From: Streptomyces sp. NBC_01231 | GTDB taxonomy: Bacteria > Actinomycetota > Actinomycetes > Streptomycetales > Streptomycetaceae | Reading direction: 5' to 3' | Length of the DNA: 64,000 bases | Assembly (NCBI GenBank): GCA_035999765.1 | Contig: CP108521.1 | Span: 5,890,001-5,954,000 of the forward strand | In this document: piece after piece, positions 1 through 9,450 of the stretch | Layout: each line of letters begins with the position of its first letter | Numbering within the stretch: position 1 is the stretch's first letter | The notes under the pieces: generated by a model | Database searches by the model: none | Told to the model about the DNA's origin: nothing | What the model saw: the letters and a program-made list of their open reading frames with translations, nothing else | Program-made: the position numbers and the translations under genes

Positions 1-946
1 GCTGGTCACGACCGGTTCGCAGCAGGCGCTGTCCCTCCTCGCCACCGCCCTCCTGGAGCCCGGGGACACCGTCCTCGTCGAAAGCCCCTGCTATCTGGCG
101 GCGCTCCAGGCCTTCGGCTTCGCGGGCGCGCGGATCGTGGCGGTGCCGGGGGACGCGGAGGGGCTCGATCCGGCGGCGCTGGAGGAACTGGTCGTGCGGG
201 AGCGCCCCAAGCTGCTCTACACCGTGCCCACCTTCCAGAACCCGACCGGGCGGACACTGTCGGCCGAGCGCCGGGCCGCCGTCGCGTCCGTCGCCGCGCG
301 GCGGGGACTGTGGGTCGTGGAGGACGATCCGTACGGCGAGCTGCGCTTCGAGGGCGAGCGGGTGCCGTGGATCGCCTCCCACGAGGAGGCCCGCGACCGG
401 GTCGTCCTGCTCGGTTCCTTCTCCAAGGTGATGGCACCGGGACTGCGGCTGGGCTGGCTGCGGGCGCCGGGTGCGCTGCGGCGGGCCTGCGCAGTCGCCA
501 AGCAGGCCGCCGATCTGCACACCCCCACCGTCAACCAGCTCGCCGCGGCACGGTACCTGGCCGACCGGGACCTGGACGCCCACGTCGAACAGGTCGCCGG
601 GGTCTACCGGGAGCGCCGGGACGCGATGCTCGCGGGGCTGGGGGAGGCGCTGCCGGAGGGCTCCGACTGGACCCGCCCCGAGGGCGGCATGTTCCTCTGG
701 GCCCGGCTGCCGGCGTCGTACGACACCACGGCCCTGCTGCCGCGCGTGGTGCGGCACGACGTGGCCTATGTGCCGGGCGCGCCCTTCTACGCCGGTGAGC
801 CCGACCGCTCCACCCTGCGTCTGTGCTTCGTGACGCAGACGCCTCAGGAGATCGGGGAAGGGCTGCGGAGGCTGGGAGAGGGGCTGGGGACAGTCACCGG
901 TCGGCGCACGGCGGGTCAGTCCCACCAGAAGTGCCAACTCGGCTGA
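1..946 (+). CDS. PLP-dependent aminotransferase, class I/II fold (5' end outside window)
   Basis: Fold-type I aminotransferase domain of the LysN/2-aminoadipate kind, also found as the catalytic half of MocR-type GntR regulators; because the N-terminus is cut off, an enzyme and a MocR regulator cannot be told apart. The open frame runs from base 2 and about 314 residues are visible. The start reads TTGSQQALSLLA, the cofactor-phosphate loop; later come FQNPTG, EDDPYGELRF and SFSKVMAPGLRLGW, whose lysine (about residue 142 of the visible part) should form the Schiff base with PLP. The C-terminal small domain ends with STLRLCFV. Its stop codon lies inside the converging DUF4253 gene, a 31 bp tail-to-tail overlap. 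Confidence 0.9.
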   Translation, partial: LVTTGSQQALSLLATALLEPGDTVLVESPCYLAALQAFGFAGARIVAVPGDAEGLDPAALEELVVRERPKLLYTVPTFQNPTGRTLSAERRAAVASVAARRGLWVVEDDPYGELRFEGERVPWIASHEEARDRVVLLGSFSKVMAPGLRLGWLRAPGALRRACAVAKQAADLHTPTVNQLAAARYLADRDLDAHVEQVAGVYRERRDAMLAGLGEALPEGSDWTRPEGGMFLWARLPASYDTTALLPRVVRHDVAYVPGAPFYAGEPDRSTLRLCFVTQTPQEIGEGLRRLGEGLGTVTGRRTAGQSHQKCQLG

Positions 947-1725
947 TGGAGGATCCGGCGCTCGGCGTACTCGCGCGGGGTCGGGTCGCCGTCCTGCCAG
1001 AAGTTGTCCGGGCAGAACGCGAAGTGCTCGGCGGCGAGTGCCTCCGCGTCGGCGACGTTCGTGGGCGGGCCGGCGACGGAGACCAGCAGGTGGTCGAAGC
1101 CGAGCGCCACGACCCGTATGCCGAAGCGGTCCTCCCAGGAGCGGAGCACCGCGCACAGGCGGCCGACGTCGCCCTCGTGGTTGGCGGGGCCCGTCCAGCC
1201 GATCACGGCCGGGATGTCGGCGCTGCGGCGGGCCGGGACCAGGGCGAGCCGGGGATCCTTGAGGTCGCCCTCGCCCGCGAGGAGGGAGTCCGCGACGTCC
1301 GCCGCCACGGTGTCCGGATCGGCCTCGGAAGAGGGTACGGAGGTGGGCGCAGAGCGGTCGGTCTCCTGACCGGGCCACTCGTCCGGCTCCGCCGCGCACT
1401 CGTTCCACAGGTCGACCAGCACCTCCTCGGGGTCGTGATCCCCCGGGTACGAGGTGTCTCCCGGCGCCAACTCCCACTCCTCCGGGCCGCCGTGGCCGTC
1501 GCCGACGTCGATGACGAGGGGCAGCAGACCGGTCATCCGTCGCGCCGGCTCCAGCGCGGCCCAACCGCCGGGCACGGCCCGCTCGTCCGCGCACCACAGC
1601 AACGGCTCGTGCCACGGGCCCTCGTCGGTCGTGTCGATCAGTCTCCCGGCGGGGAGTTCGAGCCCGAGGGACGCGCCGCGCGGGTCGTCCGCCAGCTTCG
1701 GCAGGGGATTGGGAAGTGTCGCCAT
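916..1725 (-). CDS. DUF4253 domain-containing protein
   Basis: About 269 residues. The last 110 residues match the DUF4253 pattern: IGWTGPANHEGDVGRL, RSWEDRFGIRVVALGFD and a tail rich in aromatic residues ending PSWHFWWD. The function of DUF4253 is unknown. The N-terminal half resembles an analysis domain of a cytoplasmic protein with no signal peptide or membrane segment. I chose the ATG at 1725 (MATLPNPLPKLADD) because the residues further upstream look non-coding. The gene converges on and overlaps the aminotransferase, and argS lies upstream on the same strand beyond a terminator. Confidence 0.75.
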   Translation of the reverse strand: MATLPNPLPKLADDPRGASLGLELPAGRLIDTTDEGPWHEPLLWCADERAVPGGWAALEPARRMTGLLPLVIDVGDGHGGPEEWELAPGDTSYPGDHDPEEVLVDLWNECAAEPDEWPGQETDRSAPTSVPSSEADPDTVAADVADSLLAGEGDLKDPRLALVPARRSADIPAVIGWTGPANHEGDVGRLCAVLRSWEDRFGIRVVALGFDHLLVSVAGPPTNVADAEALAAEHFAFCPDNFWQDGDPTPREYAERRILHQPSWHFWWD

Positions 1726-1820
1726 GTCGGTGACTGTAGGGGCAGCCACTGACAACGGCGTCGAGGAGATCCTGGGCCGGTCAGCGCACCTGGTGCGAAA
1801 GGCCGACCGCACCAACACGC

Positions 1821-1859
1821 CGCGGCCCGCCCTCCCTTCGCGGGAGAGGACGGGCCGCG
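1821..1859 (-). terminator. Rho-independent type hairpin downstream of argS
   Basis: The arms cgcggcccg and cgggccgcg pair perfectly, with an inner ctccc/gggag stem capped by a TTCG-containing loop. It sits just past the argS stop codon, so it most likely ends argS transcription. There is no U-tract, which is usual in Streptomyces. Confidence 0.6.
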
Positions 1860-1881
1860 CGTGTCGCTACCGCTGTGTGGC

Positions 1882-3639
1882 TCAGAGCCGCTCCGGCGTC
1901 CTGATCCCCAGCAGTGCCATGCCCTGGTGCAGGGTGCGGGCCGTGAGGGCGCACAGGAACAGACGGTTCTCGACGTGGGCCGGGGTGTCGGCCTTGAGGA
2001 CCGGGCACTTGTCGTAGAACGACGTGTACAGCGACGCCAGCTGGAACAGGTACGCGGCCAGTTTGTGCGGTGCGTACTCCGCGGCCGCCTCGAAGACCGT
2101 GTCGCCGAACGCGTCCAGGTGCAGACCCAACGCCCGCTCGGCCGACGCGAGTTCGAGCTCGGGGTGACCGACCGGCTTCGTGTCGCCCGCCTTGCGCAGG
2201 ATCGACTGGATCCGGGCGTACGCGTACTGCAGGTACACGCTCGTGTCGCCGTTCAGCGACACCATCTGGTCGAGGTCGAACTTGTAGTCCCGGTTCGGCG
2301 ACGTCGACAGGTCCGCGTACTTCACGGCACCGATGCCGACCTGCGCGGCCCGCTCCTGGATCTCGTCCTCCGTGAGGTCCTGCGCCTTCTCCCGTACGAC
2401 CTCGGCGGCCCGCTGCACCGCCTCGTCCAGCAGGTCCTCGAGCCGTACGGTCTCGCCCTCACGCGTCTTGAACGGCTTGCCGTCCGCGCCGAGCACCGTG
2501 CCGTAGCCCATGTTGTGCGCGGCGACGTCGTCGCTCAGCCAGCCGGCCCGCCGGGCCGTCTCGAAGACCATCTTGAAGTGCAGGGACTGGCGCACGTCCA
2601 CCACGTAGAGCAGCGTCGACGCGTGCAGGTCGAAGACCCGGTTGCGGATCGCGGAGAGGTCGGAGGCCGCGTAGCCGAAGCCGCCGTCCGCCTTCTGCAC
2701 GATCAGCGGCACCGGCTGGTCGTCCTTGCCGCGGATCTCGTCGAAGAAGACGACGAGCGCGCCCTCGGAGCGCACGGCGACACCGGACTCCTCCAGCAGC
2801 CGCGCCGTCTGCGCCATCATGTCGTTGTACGCGGACTCCCCGACGATCTCCTCGTCGCGGATCTCCATGTCGAGCTTCTCGAAGACGGAGTAGAAGTAGA
2901 CCTTCGACTCGTCCACGAACCGCTGCCACAGGTCCAGCGTCTCCTTGTCACCCGACTGAAGGTCGACGACCCTCTTGCGCGCCCGCTCCTTGAACTCCTC
3001 GTCGGAGTCGAAGACCACGCGCGACGCCTTGTACACCCGGTTCAGATTGCTCATCGCCTGATCGCCGTCGACGTCGGCCGCCGGGGCCAGCTCGCCGGGG
3101 TTCTCGATCAGGTACTGGATGAGCATGCCGAACTGGGTGCCCCAGTCGCCGATGTGGTGCCGGCCGATCGTCTTCTCGCCGGTGAAGTCGAGCATGCCGC
3201 GCAGGGCGTCGCCGATGACCGCCGACCGCAGGTGACCGACGTGCATCTCCTTCGCCACGTTCGGCTGGGCGTAGTCGATGACCGTGGTGCCCGCGTTCTC
3301 CTTCAGCGGCACACCGAGGCGCTCGCCGTCCGCGTACCGCGCGGCCAGGATCTCCGTGATCGCCCTGTCCGAGAGCGTGATGTTCAGGAAACCGGGGCCG
3401 GAGACCTCGATGTCCTTGATCAGGTCACCGGTGACCACCTCGGAGACGACCTCGGTCGCGAGCTCCCGCGGGTTCGCCTTCGCCTTCTTGGCGAGGGCCA
3501 GGATCCCGTTGGCCTGGAAATCAGCCCGGTCGCTTCGGCGCAGCAGCGGGTCGGCGGAACCGGCCTCCGGCAGGGCAGCCGAGAGAGCCGTCGCGAGGTG
3601 CTGCTGGACGGAATCGCTGAGGGACGTGACCGGGGCCAT
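1882..3639 (-). CDS. argS: Arginyl-tRNA synthetase
   Basis: Class I aminoacyl-tRNA synthetase that charges tRNA-Arg in the cytoplasm. It has 585 residues, normal for the family. The N-terminal ArgS tRNA-recognition domain (about residues 10-100) is followed by the HIGH-type motif [13 protein letters not shown]. The KMSKS region is degenerate ([12 protein letters not shown]), as in most ArgS proteins. The C-terminal DALR anticodon-binding domain contains [19 protein letters not shown] and [12 protein letters not shown] segments. I chose the ATG at 3639 ([15 protein letters not shown]), where the conserved N-terminal domain begins. It is divergent from lysS with 158 bp between the two starts. 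Confidence 0.96.
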   Translation of the reverse strand: MAPVTSLSDSVQQHLATALSAALPEAGSADPLLRRSDRADFQANGILALAKKAKANPRELATEVVSEVVTGDLIKDIEVSGPGFLNITLSDRAITEILAARYADGERLGVPLKENAGTTVIDYAQPNVAKEMHVGHLRSAVIGDALRGMLDFTGEKTIGRHHIGDWGTQFGMLIQYLIENPGELAPAADVDGDQAMSNLNRVYKASRVVFDSDEEFKERARKRVVDLQSGDKETLDLWQRFVDESKVYFYSVFEKLDMEIRDEEIVGESAYNDMMAQTARLLEESGVAVRSEGALVVFFDEIRGKDDQPVPLIVQKADGGFGYAASDLSAIRNRVFDLHASTLLYVVDVRQSLHFKMVFETARRAGWLSDDVAAHNMGYGTVLGADGKPFKTREGETVRLEDLLDEAVQRAAEVVREKAQDLTEDEIQERAAQVGIGAVKYADLSTSPNRDYKFDLDQMVSLNGDTSVYLQYAYARIQSILRKAGDTKPVGHPELELASAERALGLHLDAFGDTVFEAAAEYAPHKLAAYLFQLASLYTSFYDKCPVLKADTPAHVENRLFLCALTARTLHQGMALLGIRTPERL

Positions 3640-3797
3640 AGGAGTGGGTGCCGTTCTCCTCGTGGGAATAGGTGGGCCCGCCCAGTATCCCACGGGGCGT
3701 AAAGCGGTTTTCCTGGGCGCGAGGTGGTCTGGGAGAATGGAGCGTCGGCCGTGCGAACGTACCGGCTGCCCGTGTGAAACCTTCAGAAAAAGAGGAC
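3640..3797. promoter_or_regulatory. Divergent argS/lysS intergenic region
   Basis: This 158 bp stretch separates the two synthetase starts and must carry both promoters. I see no T-box, riboswitch or long palindrome in it. An AAAAAGAGGAC stretch ending at 3797 supplies the ribosome binding site for lysS. Confidence 0.5.
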
Positions 3798-5594
3798 GTG
3801 CCGATCGTGGCTCAGAGCACCGAGACCACCGACTGGGTCTCCCGTTTCGCGGATGAGGTCATCGAGGAGTCGGAGCGTCGGGCCTCGGGCAAAGCGGCAT
3901 CACCCGCTGCCGCTCCGGTGGTCGTCGTCGCCTCCGGGCTGTCCCCGTCCGGACCCATCCACCTGGGGAACCTGCGCGAGGTCATGACCCCGCATCTCGT
4001 CGCCGACGAGATCCGGCGGCGGGGCTACCAGGTACGCCACCTGATCTCGTGGGACGACTACGACCGGTACCGCAAGGTGCCCGCCGGAGTAGCCGGTGTC
4101 GACGAGTCCTGGGCCGAGCACATCGGCAAGCCGCTCACCTCCGTCCCGGCCCCCGAAGGCTCCGCCCACCCGAACTGGGCCGAGCACTTCAAGGCCGCGA
4201 TGGTCGAGTCGCTCGCCGAACTGGGCGTCGAGTTCGACGGGATCAGCCAGACCGCGCAGTACACCTCCGGGGTCTACCGCGAGCAGATCCTGCACGCGAT
4301 CAAGCACCGGGGCGACATCGACGCGATCCTCGACCAGTACCGCACCAAGAAGGCCCCCGCCAAGAAGCAGCAGCAGAAGCCGGTCGACGAGGCCGAACTC
4401 GAGGCCGCCGAGGGCTCGGGCGCGGCCGGTGAGGACGACGGCAGCTCGGGCTCCGCCGGGTACTTCCCGTACAAGCCGTACTGCGGCAACTGCGAGAAGG
4501 ACCTCACCACCGTCACCTCGTACGACGACGACACCACCGAGCTGACGTACACCTGCGCCGCCTGCGGCTTCTCCGAGACGGTCCGGCTGAACGAGTTCAA
4601 CCGCGGCAAGCTGGTCTGGAAGGTCGACTGGCCGATGCGGTGGGCCTACGAGGGCGTCGTCTTCGAGCCGTCCGGCGTCGACCACTCCTCCCCGGGGTCC
4701 TCCTTCCAGGTCGGCGGACAGATCGTCGGGATCTTCGGCGGCAAGCAGCCGATCGGGCCGATGTACGCCTTCGTGGGCATCTCCGGGATGGCCAAGATGT
4801 CGTCCTCCCGCGGCGGCGTGCCCACCCCCGCGGACGCGCTGAAGATCATGGAACCGCAGATCCTGCGCTGGCTGTACGCCCGCCGCCGGCCCAACCAGTC
4901 CTTCAAGATCGCCTTCGACCAGGAGATCCAGCGTCTCTACGACGAGTGGGACAAGCTGGACCTCAAGGTCGGGGGGGGCACCTCCCAGGCTTTCGGCTCT
5001 GGGGGAGGCTCGGCCCTCCCGGCGGACATCGCCGCGCACTCGCGTGCCGTGCGGACCGCCACCGGCGCGCTGCCGCACACCCCCCGGCCGATGCCGTACC
5101 GGACCCTCGCGTCCGTCGCCGACATCACCGCCGGCCACGAGGACCAGGCCCTGCGCATCCTCAGCGAACTCGACCCCGCCAACCCGCTCGCCTCGCTCGA
5201 CGAGGTCCGGCCGCGCCTCGACAAGGCCGAGACGTGGACCAACACGCAGGTGCCCGCGGACCAGCGGACCATCGTGCGCGACGAGCCCGACCACGACCTG
5301 CTGAAGTCCCTCGACGAGGCGTCCCAGCAGTCGCTGCGGCTCCTGCTCGACGGGCTGGCCGATCACTGGTCCCTCGACGGCCTCAGCCACCTCGTGTACG
5401 GCGTGCCCAAGGTGCAGGCCGGGTTCCCGGCCGACGCCACCCCCAAGGAGCTGCCGCCGGAGATCAAGACCGCCCAGCGGTCGTTCTTCGCGCTGCTGTA
5501 CCACCTGCTGGTCGGCCGGGACACGGGGCCGCGACTGCCCACGCTGCTGCTGGCGGTGGGTCAGGAGCGGGTGCGGGTCCTGCTCGGGGAGTAG
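3798..5594 (+). CDS. lysS: Lysyl-tRNA synthetase, class I
   Basis: Class I LysRS, the form found in Streptomyces in place of or beside class II LysU; it charges tRNA-Lys. The signature motifs are [12 protein letters not shown] (HIGH-like, near residue 45) and [10 protein letters not shown] (KMSKS-like, near residue 330). Between them lies a zinc-ribbon-like insert with YCGNCEKDL and YTCAACGF. It has about 598 residues from the GTG at 3798 ([14 protein letters not shown]); a GTG at 3807 has better spacing from the GAGGA and is a real alternative. An unusual glycine-rich stretch ([14 protein letters not shown], near residues 391-405) is encoded by a GC-rich palindrome that appears to be an insertion; see the repeat entry at 4974. 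Confidence 0.94.
   Translation: MPIVAQSTETTDWVSRFADEVIEESERRASGKAASPAAAPVVVVASGLSPSGPIHLGNLREVMTPHLVADEIRRRGYQVRHLISWDDYDRYRKVPAGVAGVDESWAEHIGKPLTSVPAPEGSAHPNWAEHFKAAMVESLAELGVEFDGISQTAQYTSGVYREQILHAIKHRGDIDAILDQYRTKKAPAKKQQQKPVDEAELEAAEGSGAAGEDDGSSGSAGYFPYKPYCGNCEKDLTTVTSYDDDTTELTYTCAACGFSETVRLNEFNRGKLVWKVDWPMRWAYEGVVFEPSGVDHSSPGSSFQVGGQIVGIFGGKQPIGPMYAFVGISGMAKMSSSRGGVPTPADALKIMEPQILRWLYARRRPNQSFKIAFDQEIQRLYDEWDKLDLKVGGGTSQAFGSGGGSALPADIAAHSRAVRTATGALPHTPRPMPYRTLASVADITAGHEDQALRILSELDPANPLASLDEVRPRLDKAETWTNTQVPADQRTIVRDEPDHDLLKSLDEASQQSLRLLLDGLADHWSLDGLSHLVYGVPKVQAGFPADATPKELPPEIKTAQRSFFALLYHLLVGRDTGPRLPTLLLAVGQERVRVLLGE
4974..5008 (+). repeat. Small GC-rich palindromic repeat inside lysS
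   Basis: The stretch begins gggggcacctccc and ends ctgggggagg, which fold on each other around a short loop. The same outline recurs at 24744-24774 inside tnpA. Here it adds codons for [11 protein letters not shown] to LysS without breaking the frame, in a region that is otherwise a helical linker. I read it as a mobile or dispersed palindromic unit, but there are only two copies in this window. Confidence 0.55.
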
Positions 5595-5625
5595 GCCGCC
5601 TCGTGACGACGTAGGCCGCTTCGTT

Positions 5626-5671
5626 ACGACGATGGGGGCGCCCGGTGTTCGCCGGGCGCCCCCATCGTCGT
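5626..5671. terminator. Strong bidirectional terminator between lysS and the DUF2637 gene
   Basis: A perfect 20 bp stem: left arm acgacgatgggggcgcccgg, right arm its exact complement, six-base loop tgttcg. It sits between two convergent genes and can serve both. It is the longest perfect hairpin in the window. A short direct repeat (acgacgtaggccgc/ttacgacg) lies just before it. Confidence 0.85.
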
Positions 5672-5712
5672 CCGTACGCGGTAGCCGCTTCGTCGCCTGA
5701 ACGCGGTGCCGC

Positions 5713-7092
5713 TCAGGCGATGTGGTCGTCCTCCAGCTCCACGGTGTGGCGGTTCTGGAAGCGCAGCACCATGCGCTTGGCCTCGGCGTCCGGGACGGGC
5801 GTGCCGAACGTCGCCTCGACGTTGTCGCCGAACTGACGCGGGGACGGATAACCGCCGTTGATCGACTGCTTGAAGACCTGGTAGAACGACTCCTCGTCCG
5901 GCTCGGCGACCGGAGTGCCGCCGCCCTCGCCGAGCTCACGCGTGCGGTTCGGGCCCACCGGGATCGGGAACGTGCCGGTCTCCTCCGGGGAGGGCTCCTG
6001 GGTCTCAGGCTCCTCCTCGAACTGCTCGCGGTACTCGTCCGCCCGCTGCTGCTCCTCGTACCACCGTGCGTACTGCTCCGAGGGGTCGTAGGTCGGGTCG
6101 TAGCCGCCCTGGTAGCGGACTTCGTGCGGGGACTGGAACCAGGGGCTCTGGTCGGACGGCGGGCCGGGCTGCGGCTGGGCCTCTTGCGCGTACTCGGGCT
6201 CGGGCGCGGGCCGACCGCCGGGCCCGTCCGCCTGGGGAGTGCTGGCGAGCTCCAACCGCTGCTCGCCGGAAGGTGCCGCCGCTCGCTGCGGATCGGTGGC
6301 CGCCCCGGCGGCACGTTGGCCCCCGGCAGCTCCGGCAGCTCCGGTTGCCCCGGTCACCGCGGGGACCTCGGGCTGCCGGGGTGCGGGCGGGAGGAGGGCC
6401 GGTTCGATTCCCGCCGCCGCGAGGCCCGCCGGAGCCGTCTCCGCCAGCGGCACGCCGTAGCGCGCCAGCCGCAGCGGCATCAGGCTCTCCACCGGCGCCT
6501 TCCTGCGCCACGCCCGGCCGAAACGGGAGCGGAGGCGGGCCCGGTAGACCAGACGCTCCTGCTCCAGCTTGATGACCTGCTCGTACGAACGCAGCTCCCA
6601 CAGCTTCATCCGGCGCCACAACAGGAACGTGGGGCCCGGCGAGAGCAGCCAGCGGGTGAGGCGGACGCCTTCCATGTGCTTGTCGGCGGTGATGTCGGCT
6701 ATGCGGCCGATCGCGTGCCGGGCCGCCTCGACGGAGACCACGAACAGGATCGGGATCACCGCGTGCATCCCCACACCCAGCGGATCCGGCCAGGCCGCCG
6801 CGCCGTTGAAGGCGATCGTCGCCGCCGTCAGCAGCCAGGCGGTCTGGCGCAGCAGCGGGAAGGGGATACGGATCCAGGTCAGAAGCAGATCGAGGGCCAG
6901 CAGGACGCAGATGCCCGCGTCGATGCCGATCGGGAACACATAGGAGAAGTTCCCGAAGCCCTTCTGGATGGCCAACTCGCGGACAGCCGCGTACGAACCG
7001 GCGAAGCCGATGCCGGCGATGATCACGGCGCCGGACACGACCACACCGATGAGAATGCGGTGCATCCGAGTCAGCTGGACTGGCGCGGCCAC
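5713..7092 (-). CDS. DUF2637 membrane protein with long disordered C-terminus
   Basis: About 459 residues. Residues 10-140 carry four or five hydrophobic segments (for example RILIGVVVSGAVIIAGIGFA and CVLLALDLLLTWI) typical of DUF2637/SpdB-related actinobacterial membrane proteins. A basic linker follows (LWRRMKLWELRSYEQVIKLE), then about 200 residues rich in Ala, Pro, Gly, Gln and Glu, probably unstructured. The role of the family is not known; plasmid-transfer SpdB homologues exist but this copy is chromosomal. I chose the GTG at 7092 because GGGAGGGG stands 8 bases before it. It is a single-gene unit, flanked by terminators on both sides. Confidence 0.85.
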   Translation of the reverse strand: MAAPVQLTRMHRILIGVVVSGAVIIAGIGFAGSYAAVRELAIQKGFGNFSYVFPIGIDAGICVLLALDLLLTWIRIPFPLLRQTAWLLTAATIAFNGAAAWPDPLGVGMHAVIPILFVVSVEAARHAIGRIADITADKHMEGVRLTRWLLSPGPTFLLWRRMKLWELRSYEQVIKLEQERLVYRARLRSRFGRAWRRKAPVESLMPLRLARYGVPLAETAPAGLAAAGIEPALLPPAPRQPEVPAVTGATGAAGAAGGQRAAGAATDPQRAAAPSGEQRLELASTPQADGPGGRPAPEPEYAQEAQPQPGPPSDQSPWFQSPHEVRYQGGYDPTYDPSEQYARWYEEQQRADEYREQFEEEPETQEPSPEETGTFPIPVGPNRTRELGEGGGTPVAEPDEESFYQVFKQSINGGYPSPRQFGDNVEATFGTPVPDAEAKRMVLRFQNRHTVELEDDHIA

Positions 7093-7171
7093 CCGTAGTC
7101 CCCTCCCATTGCGTGTTGTTGCGCGCAACAGAGTGGCACATGTGTGCGTCGGACGCGTCTTCGGTACGTCA

Positions 7172-7202
7172 GGAGCCCGGTCCCCGTAGGAGGCCGGGCT
7201 CC
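7172..7202 (-). terminator. Hairpin after the first DUF3558 gene
   Basis: The arms ggagcccgg and ccgggctcc pair perfectly around a 13-base loop, about 45 bases past the stop codon of the lipoprotein gene that ends at 7249. It separates that gene from the DUF2637 gene downstream on the same strand. Confidence 0.6.
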
Positions 7203-7248
7203 GTCAGACGGACGCCGTGAGCTGCGCGTTGGCGTCCAGGTGTGACAG

Positions 7249-8190
7249 TCAGCTCTTCTTCGCCGCTGAATTGGACGGGGAGGCGTCCTTCGAGGGCGAC
7301 TTCGACGCGGCCTGCGAGGGCGACGACGAGGACTTCGACGCGGCATCCGACGGGGACGCGCTCTTCGACGCCGGCGGCGTGCTGCTCCCCGTGCCCTCGC
7401 CACCGTCGTTCGTCTTGCCCGCGCCGTTCGCCTCCGCCACCGCGGCCACCGTCTCCTTGGCCGCCTTCTCGGCGAGCTTCGTCAGGGTGGCGGCGCTCGG
7501 CGTCTTCTCACCGGCGAGGCCCGCGCCGTTGTAGTCGACGGTGATGACGACGTTCTCGACGCGCGTGACGACCGTCTGCTGCTTGAAGGAGCCTTCCTTC
7601 TTCTTCAGGTCGTACGTCACCGTCGTCGCCTGGTCGCCCGTCCCGGCGAGCGGCTCGGACTTGGCTTTCTTCGCGCCGTCCACCGACTGGGCGTCCTGGA
7701 TCTGCTTCGCGTAGTACGCCTGCGCCTGCTTGTCGCCGGTGCCGCGCGAGGTGTCCGACTCGAAGCGCAGCATCGAGATGTTCAGCCAGCGGAACTGGGA
7801 GCCCTTGACGCCGTTGTTGTCGAGGCTGTCCCAGGAACAGCCGGCCCGGGTCGCGGTGTCACCGGAGGAGCCCTCCTTGCCGGACTTCGTCCCCTTCGGC
7901 ACGAGGTCGCCCAGGGTCTTCTTCGACACCACCGCACAGGGCTTCGGGAGCGCGCTGTACGCCGCCGCCTGCACCGTCGGTGACGAGCTCGCGGACGCCG
8001 TCGCCTCCGGGCCGCCCGAACTGCCGGTCTTGCCGGCGGCGTCGTCGGAGCCGGAGTCCGAGGAGCAGCCGGCGACGATCAGCATCGCGGGGACCACTGC
8101 CGCGCAGACAAGGACGCGGCTGCGGCCCTTGGCCCGCCGCTCGCGCTGGTCTCGCTCGTCACGCCGGTCTCGCTGTGCTGGTCGCTGCAT
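7249..8190 (-). CDS. DUF3558 family lipoprotein
   Basis: About 313 residues, exported and lipidated. A basic N-terminus precedes a hydrophobic segment with the lipobox LIVAGC near residue 43. A Ser/Gly-rich tether follows, then the DUF3558 domain with PKPCAVVSKKTLGDLVP and the conserved cysteine pair (CAV, CSWD). The C-terminus is a low-complexity Ser/Lys/Ala tail ending in lysines. The family is common in actinobacterial envelopes but its function is unknown. The start is uncertain: ATG at 8190 has AAGGA only three bases away, while ATG at 8205 has AGGA twelve bases away. It is the second of two tandem paralogues. Confidence 0.82.
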   Translation of the reverse strand: MQRPAQRDRRDERDQRERRAKGRSRVLVCAAVVPAMLIVAGCSSDSGSDDAAGKTGSSGGPEATASASSSPTVQAAAYSALPKPCAVVSKKTLGDLVPKGTKSGKEGSSGDTATRAGCSWDSLDNNGVKGSQFRWLNISMLRFESDTSRGTGDKQAQAYYAKQIQDAQSVDGAKKAKSEPLAGTGDQATTVTYDLKKKEGSFKQQTVVTRVENVVITVDYNGAGLAGEKTPSAATLTKLAEKAAKETVAAVAEANGAGKTNDGGEGTGSSTPPASKSASPSDAASKSSSSPSQAASKSPSKDASPSNSAAKKS

Positions 8191-8323
8191 GGTTCCTTCA
8201 CTCATGACGCTCGTGGTTCCTGCCGTCGGATCGGGTCCGAGGAGCCACCGTACGCGGTGAGGAACCTGTGTGGCCTTCGTTCGGTTGCTTTGTGCGCGCG
8301 GGTGAGAGGTCTGTGAAGGGGCG

Positions 8324-9235
8324 TCAGTCGGCCAGGGCGTCGGCCAGTTGCGCGGCCAGTTTCTGGGCGTTGTCCTGCATTTCCTTGCTGTCGGGGGCCA
8401 CCCCGAGAGTCGCCGACTGCTCCTCGTACTCGATCGTCACGATGACGTTCGACGTGCGGAACGCCACAGTCACCGTGCGCTGCTGGGCCGTCGAAGCGGA
8501 ACTGCTCAACGCGTCGTCCAAGAACGCCTCGTCGCCGAGATCGTCGAGGAGACGGGGCTGGACATCGGTCGGAGGGACGGAGGACGAGGAGGTGGGGGAC
8601 GAGGGCGCGGACGCGGAGGAGGAGGGGGAAGGGGGGGAGGCGGAGGAACGCGAAGAAGGCGAAGTAGGCGAAGAAGGTGACGAGGGCGCCGAGGCGGAGC
8701 CGGTCGGGGCGGCCGTGGGACTGCCGGTGCTCGCGCCGCTCGGGTCCCCGCTGCCCGCGTCCGACGTGGCACTGGAACTGGCCGGCTCCGGCAGGTCGGC
8801 CGCGACCACCATCTTCGCGAACAGCTCCTGCGCCTCGCTGTCGTCGCTCACGGTGTTGTCGTACGACACCACGCGCTCCAGGTCGACGAGCAGATGGTCG
8901 GTGGCGTCCCGCTGCTCCACCTTCCAACGGCAGCCCACCTTGCGGTCGGTGTCGTAGGTGAGGGTCGGCTCGCCCGCGTACGCCTTGTCCCGCTGGTCCT
9001 CGTCGGTGATCTGCCGGATGCCCGGCAGGAGCGAGTCGAGGGTGCTCCGGCCCGCCGCACCACAGGGTTCGGGGAGGGTGCGGTACCGGCCCGGCTCGGC
9101 GGCGGGGGACGCGGTGCCGGCGCTGCCGGGGTTCGCGTCGTCCGTCGTGCCACCGTCGTCCGAGCTCCCGGTGCAGCCGGCCAGCAGGGCCGCGAGGAGT
9201 GCGGCGACGCCGGTTACGTACGCCTTCCGCTGCAC
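8324..9235 (-). CDS. DUF3558 family lipoprotein, paralogue of the next gene
   Basis: 303 residues from a GTG at 9235, which has AGGAG eight bases upstream. The signal peptide ends with the lipobox LLAGC at about residue 21. The DUF3558 core shows LPEPCGAAGRSTLDSLLPG and VGCRWKVEQRD. In the middle (about residues 150-215) it has a striking tract made almost only of Ser, Pro, Ala and Thr, absent from the neighbour, which is probably a stretched linker. The two lipoproteins are separated by 118 bp and probably arose by duplication. Confidence 0.85.
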   Translation of the reverse strand: MQRKAYVTGVAALLAALLAGCTGSSDDGGTTDDANPGSAGTASPAAEPGRYRTLPEPCGAAGRSTLDSLLPGIRQITDEDQRDKAYAGEPTLTYDTDRKVGCRWKVEQRDATDHLLVDLERVVSYDNTVSDDSEAQELFAKMVVAADLPEPASSSATSDAGSGDPSGASTGSPTAAPTGSASAPSSPSSPTSPSSRSSASPPSPSSSASAPSSPTSSSSVPPTDVQPRLLDDLGDEAFLDDALSSSASTAQQRTVTVAFRTSNVIVTIEYEEQSATLGVAPDSKEMQDNAQKLAAQLADALAD

Positions 9236-9450
9236 GGTCAGGCTCCTCTCGACGGTGTCTGTGGGCGGGTGCGCACACTGGGGAACTCAGTGTCCCCGCT
9301 GGTTAATCGCTTGCCGCACGGGGGCGCCCCCTGGAGACAATGTCTATCGCACGCATGGCCGTGGACGCCGGTCCGTTGTCCCTTTCATTAACCTTGGCGC
9401 CGGTTTTGCTGTTCAAGGCTTCTGTTGTTTTCCGGGGGAATGAGGACGAA

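Noticed and set aside
1861..3702. A 613-codon open frame opposite argS
   Set aside because: It is Arg/Val/Leu-rich and mirrors the argS gene; antisense frames stay open in high-GC DNA. ArgS motifs on the other strand are unambiguous.
3640..3797. T-box or tRNA-sensing leader before argS or lysS
   Set aside because: No specifier or antiterminator pattern is visible and the region is too short.
8506..8772. A Pro/Arg-rich frame opposite the Ser/Pro tract of the lipoprotein
   Set aside because: Mirror reading of a low-complexity tract, not a gene.
9340..9450. An N-terminal extension of RtcB
   Set aside because: Upstream codons do not match the family; the ATG at 9451 has a good ribosome binding site and starts the conserved sequence.
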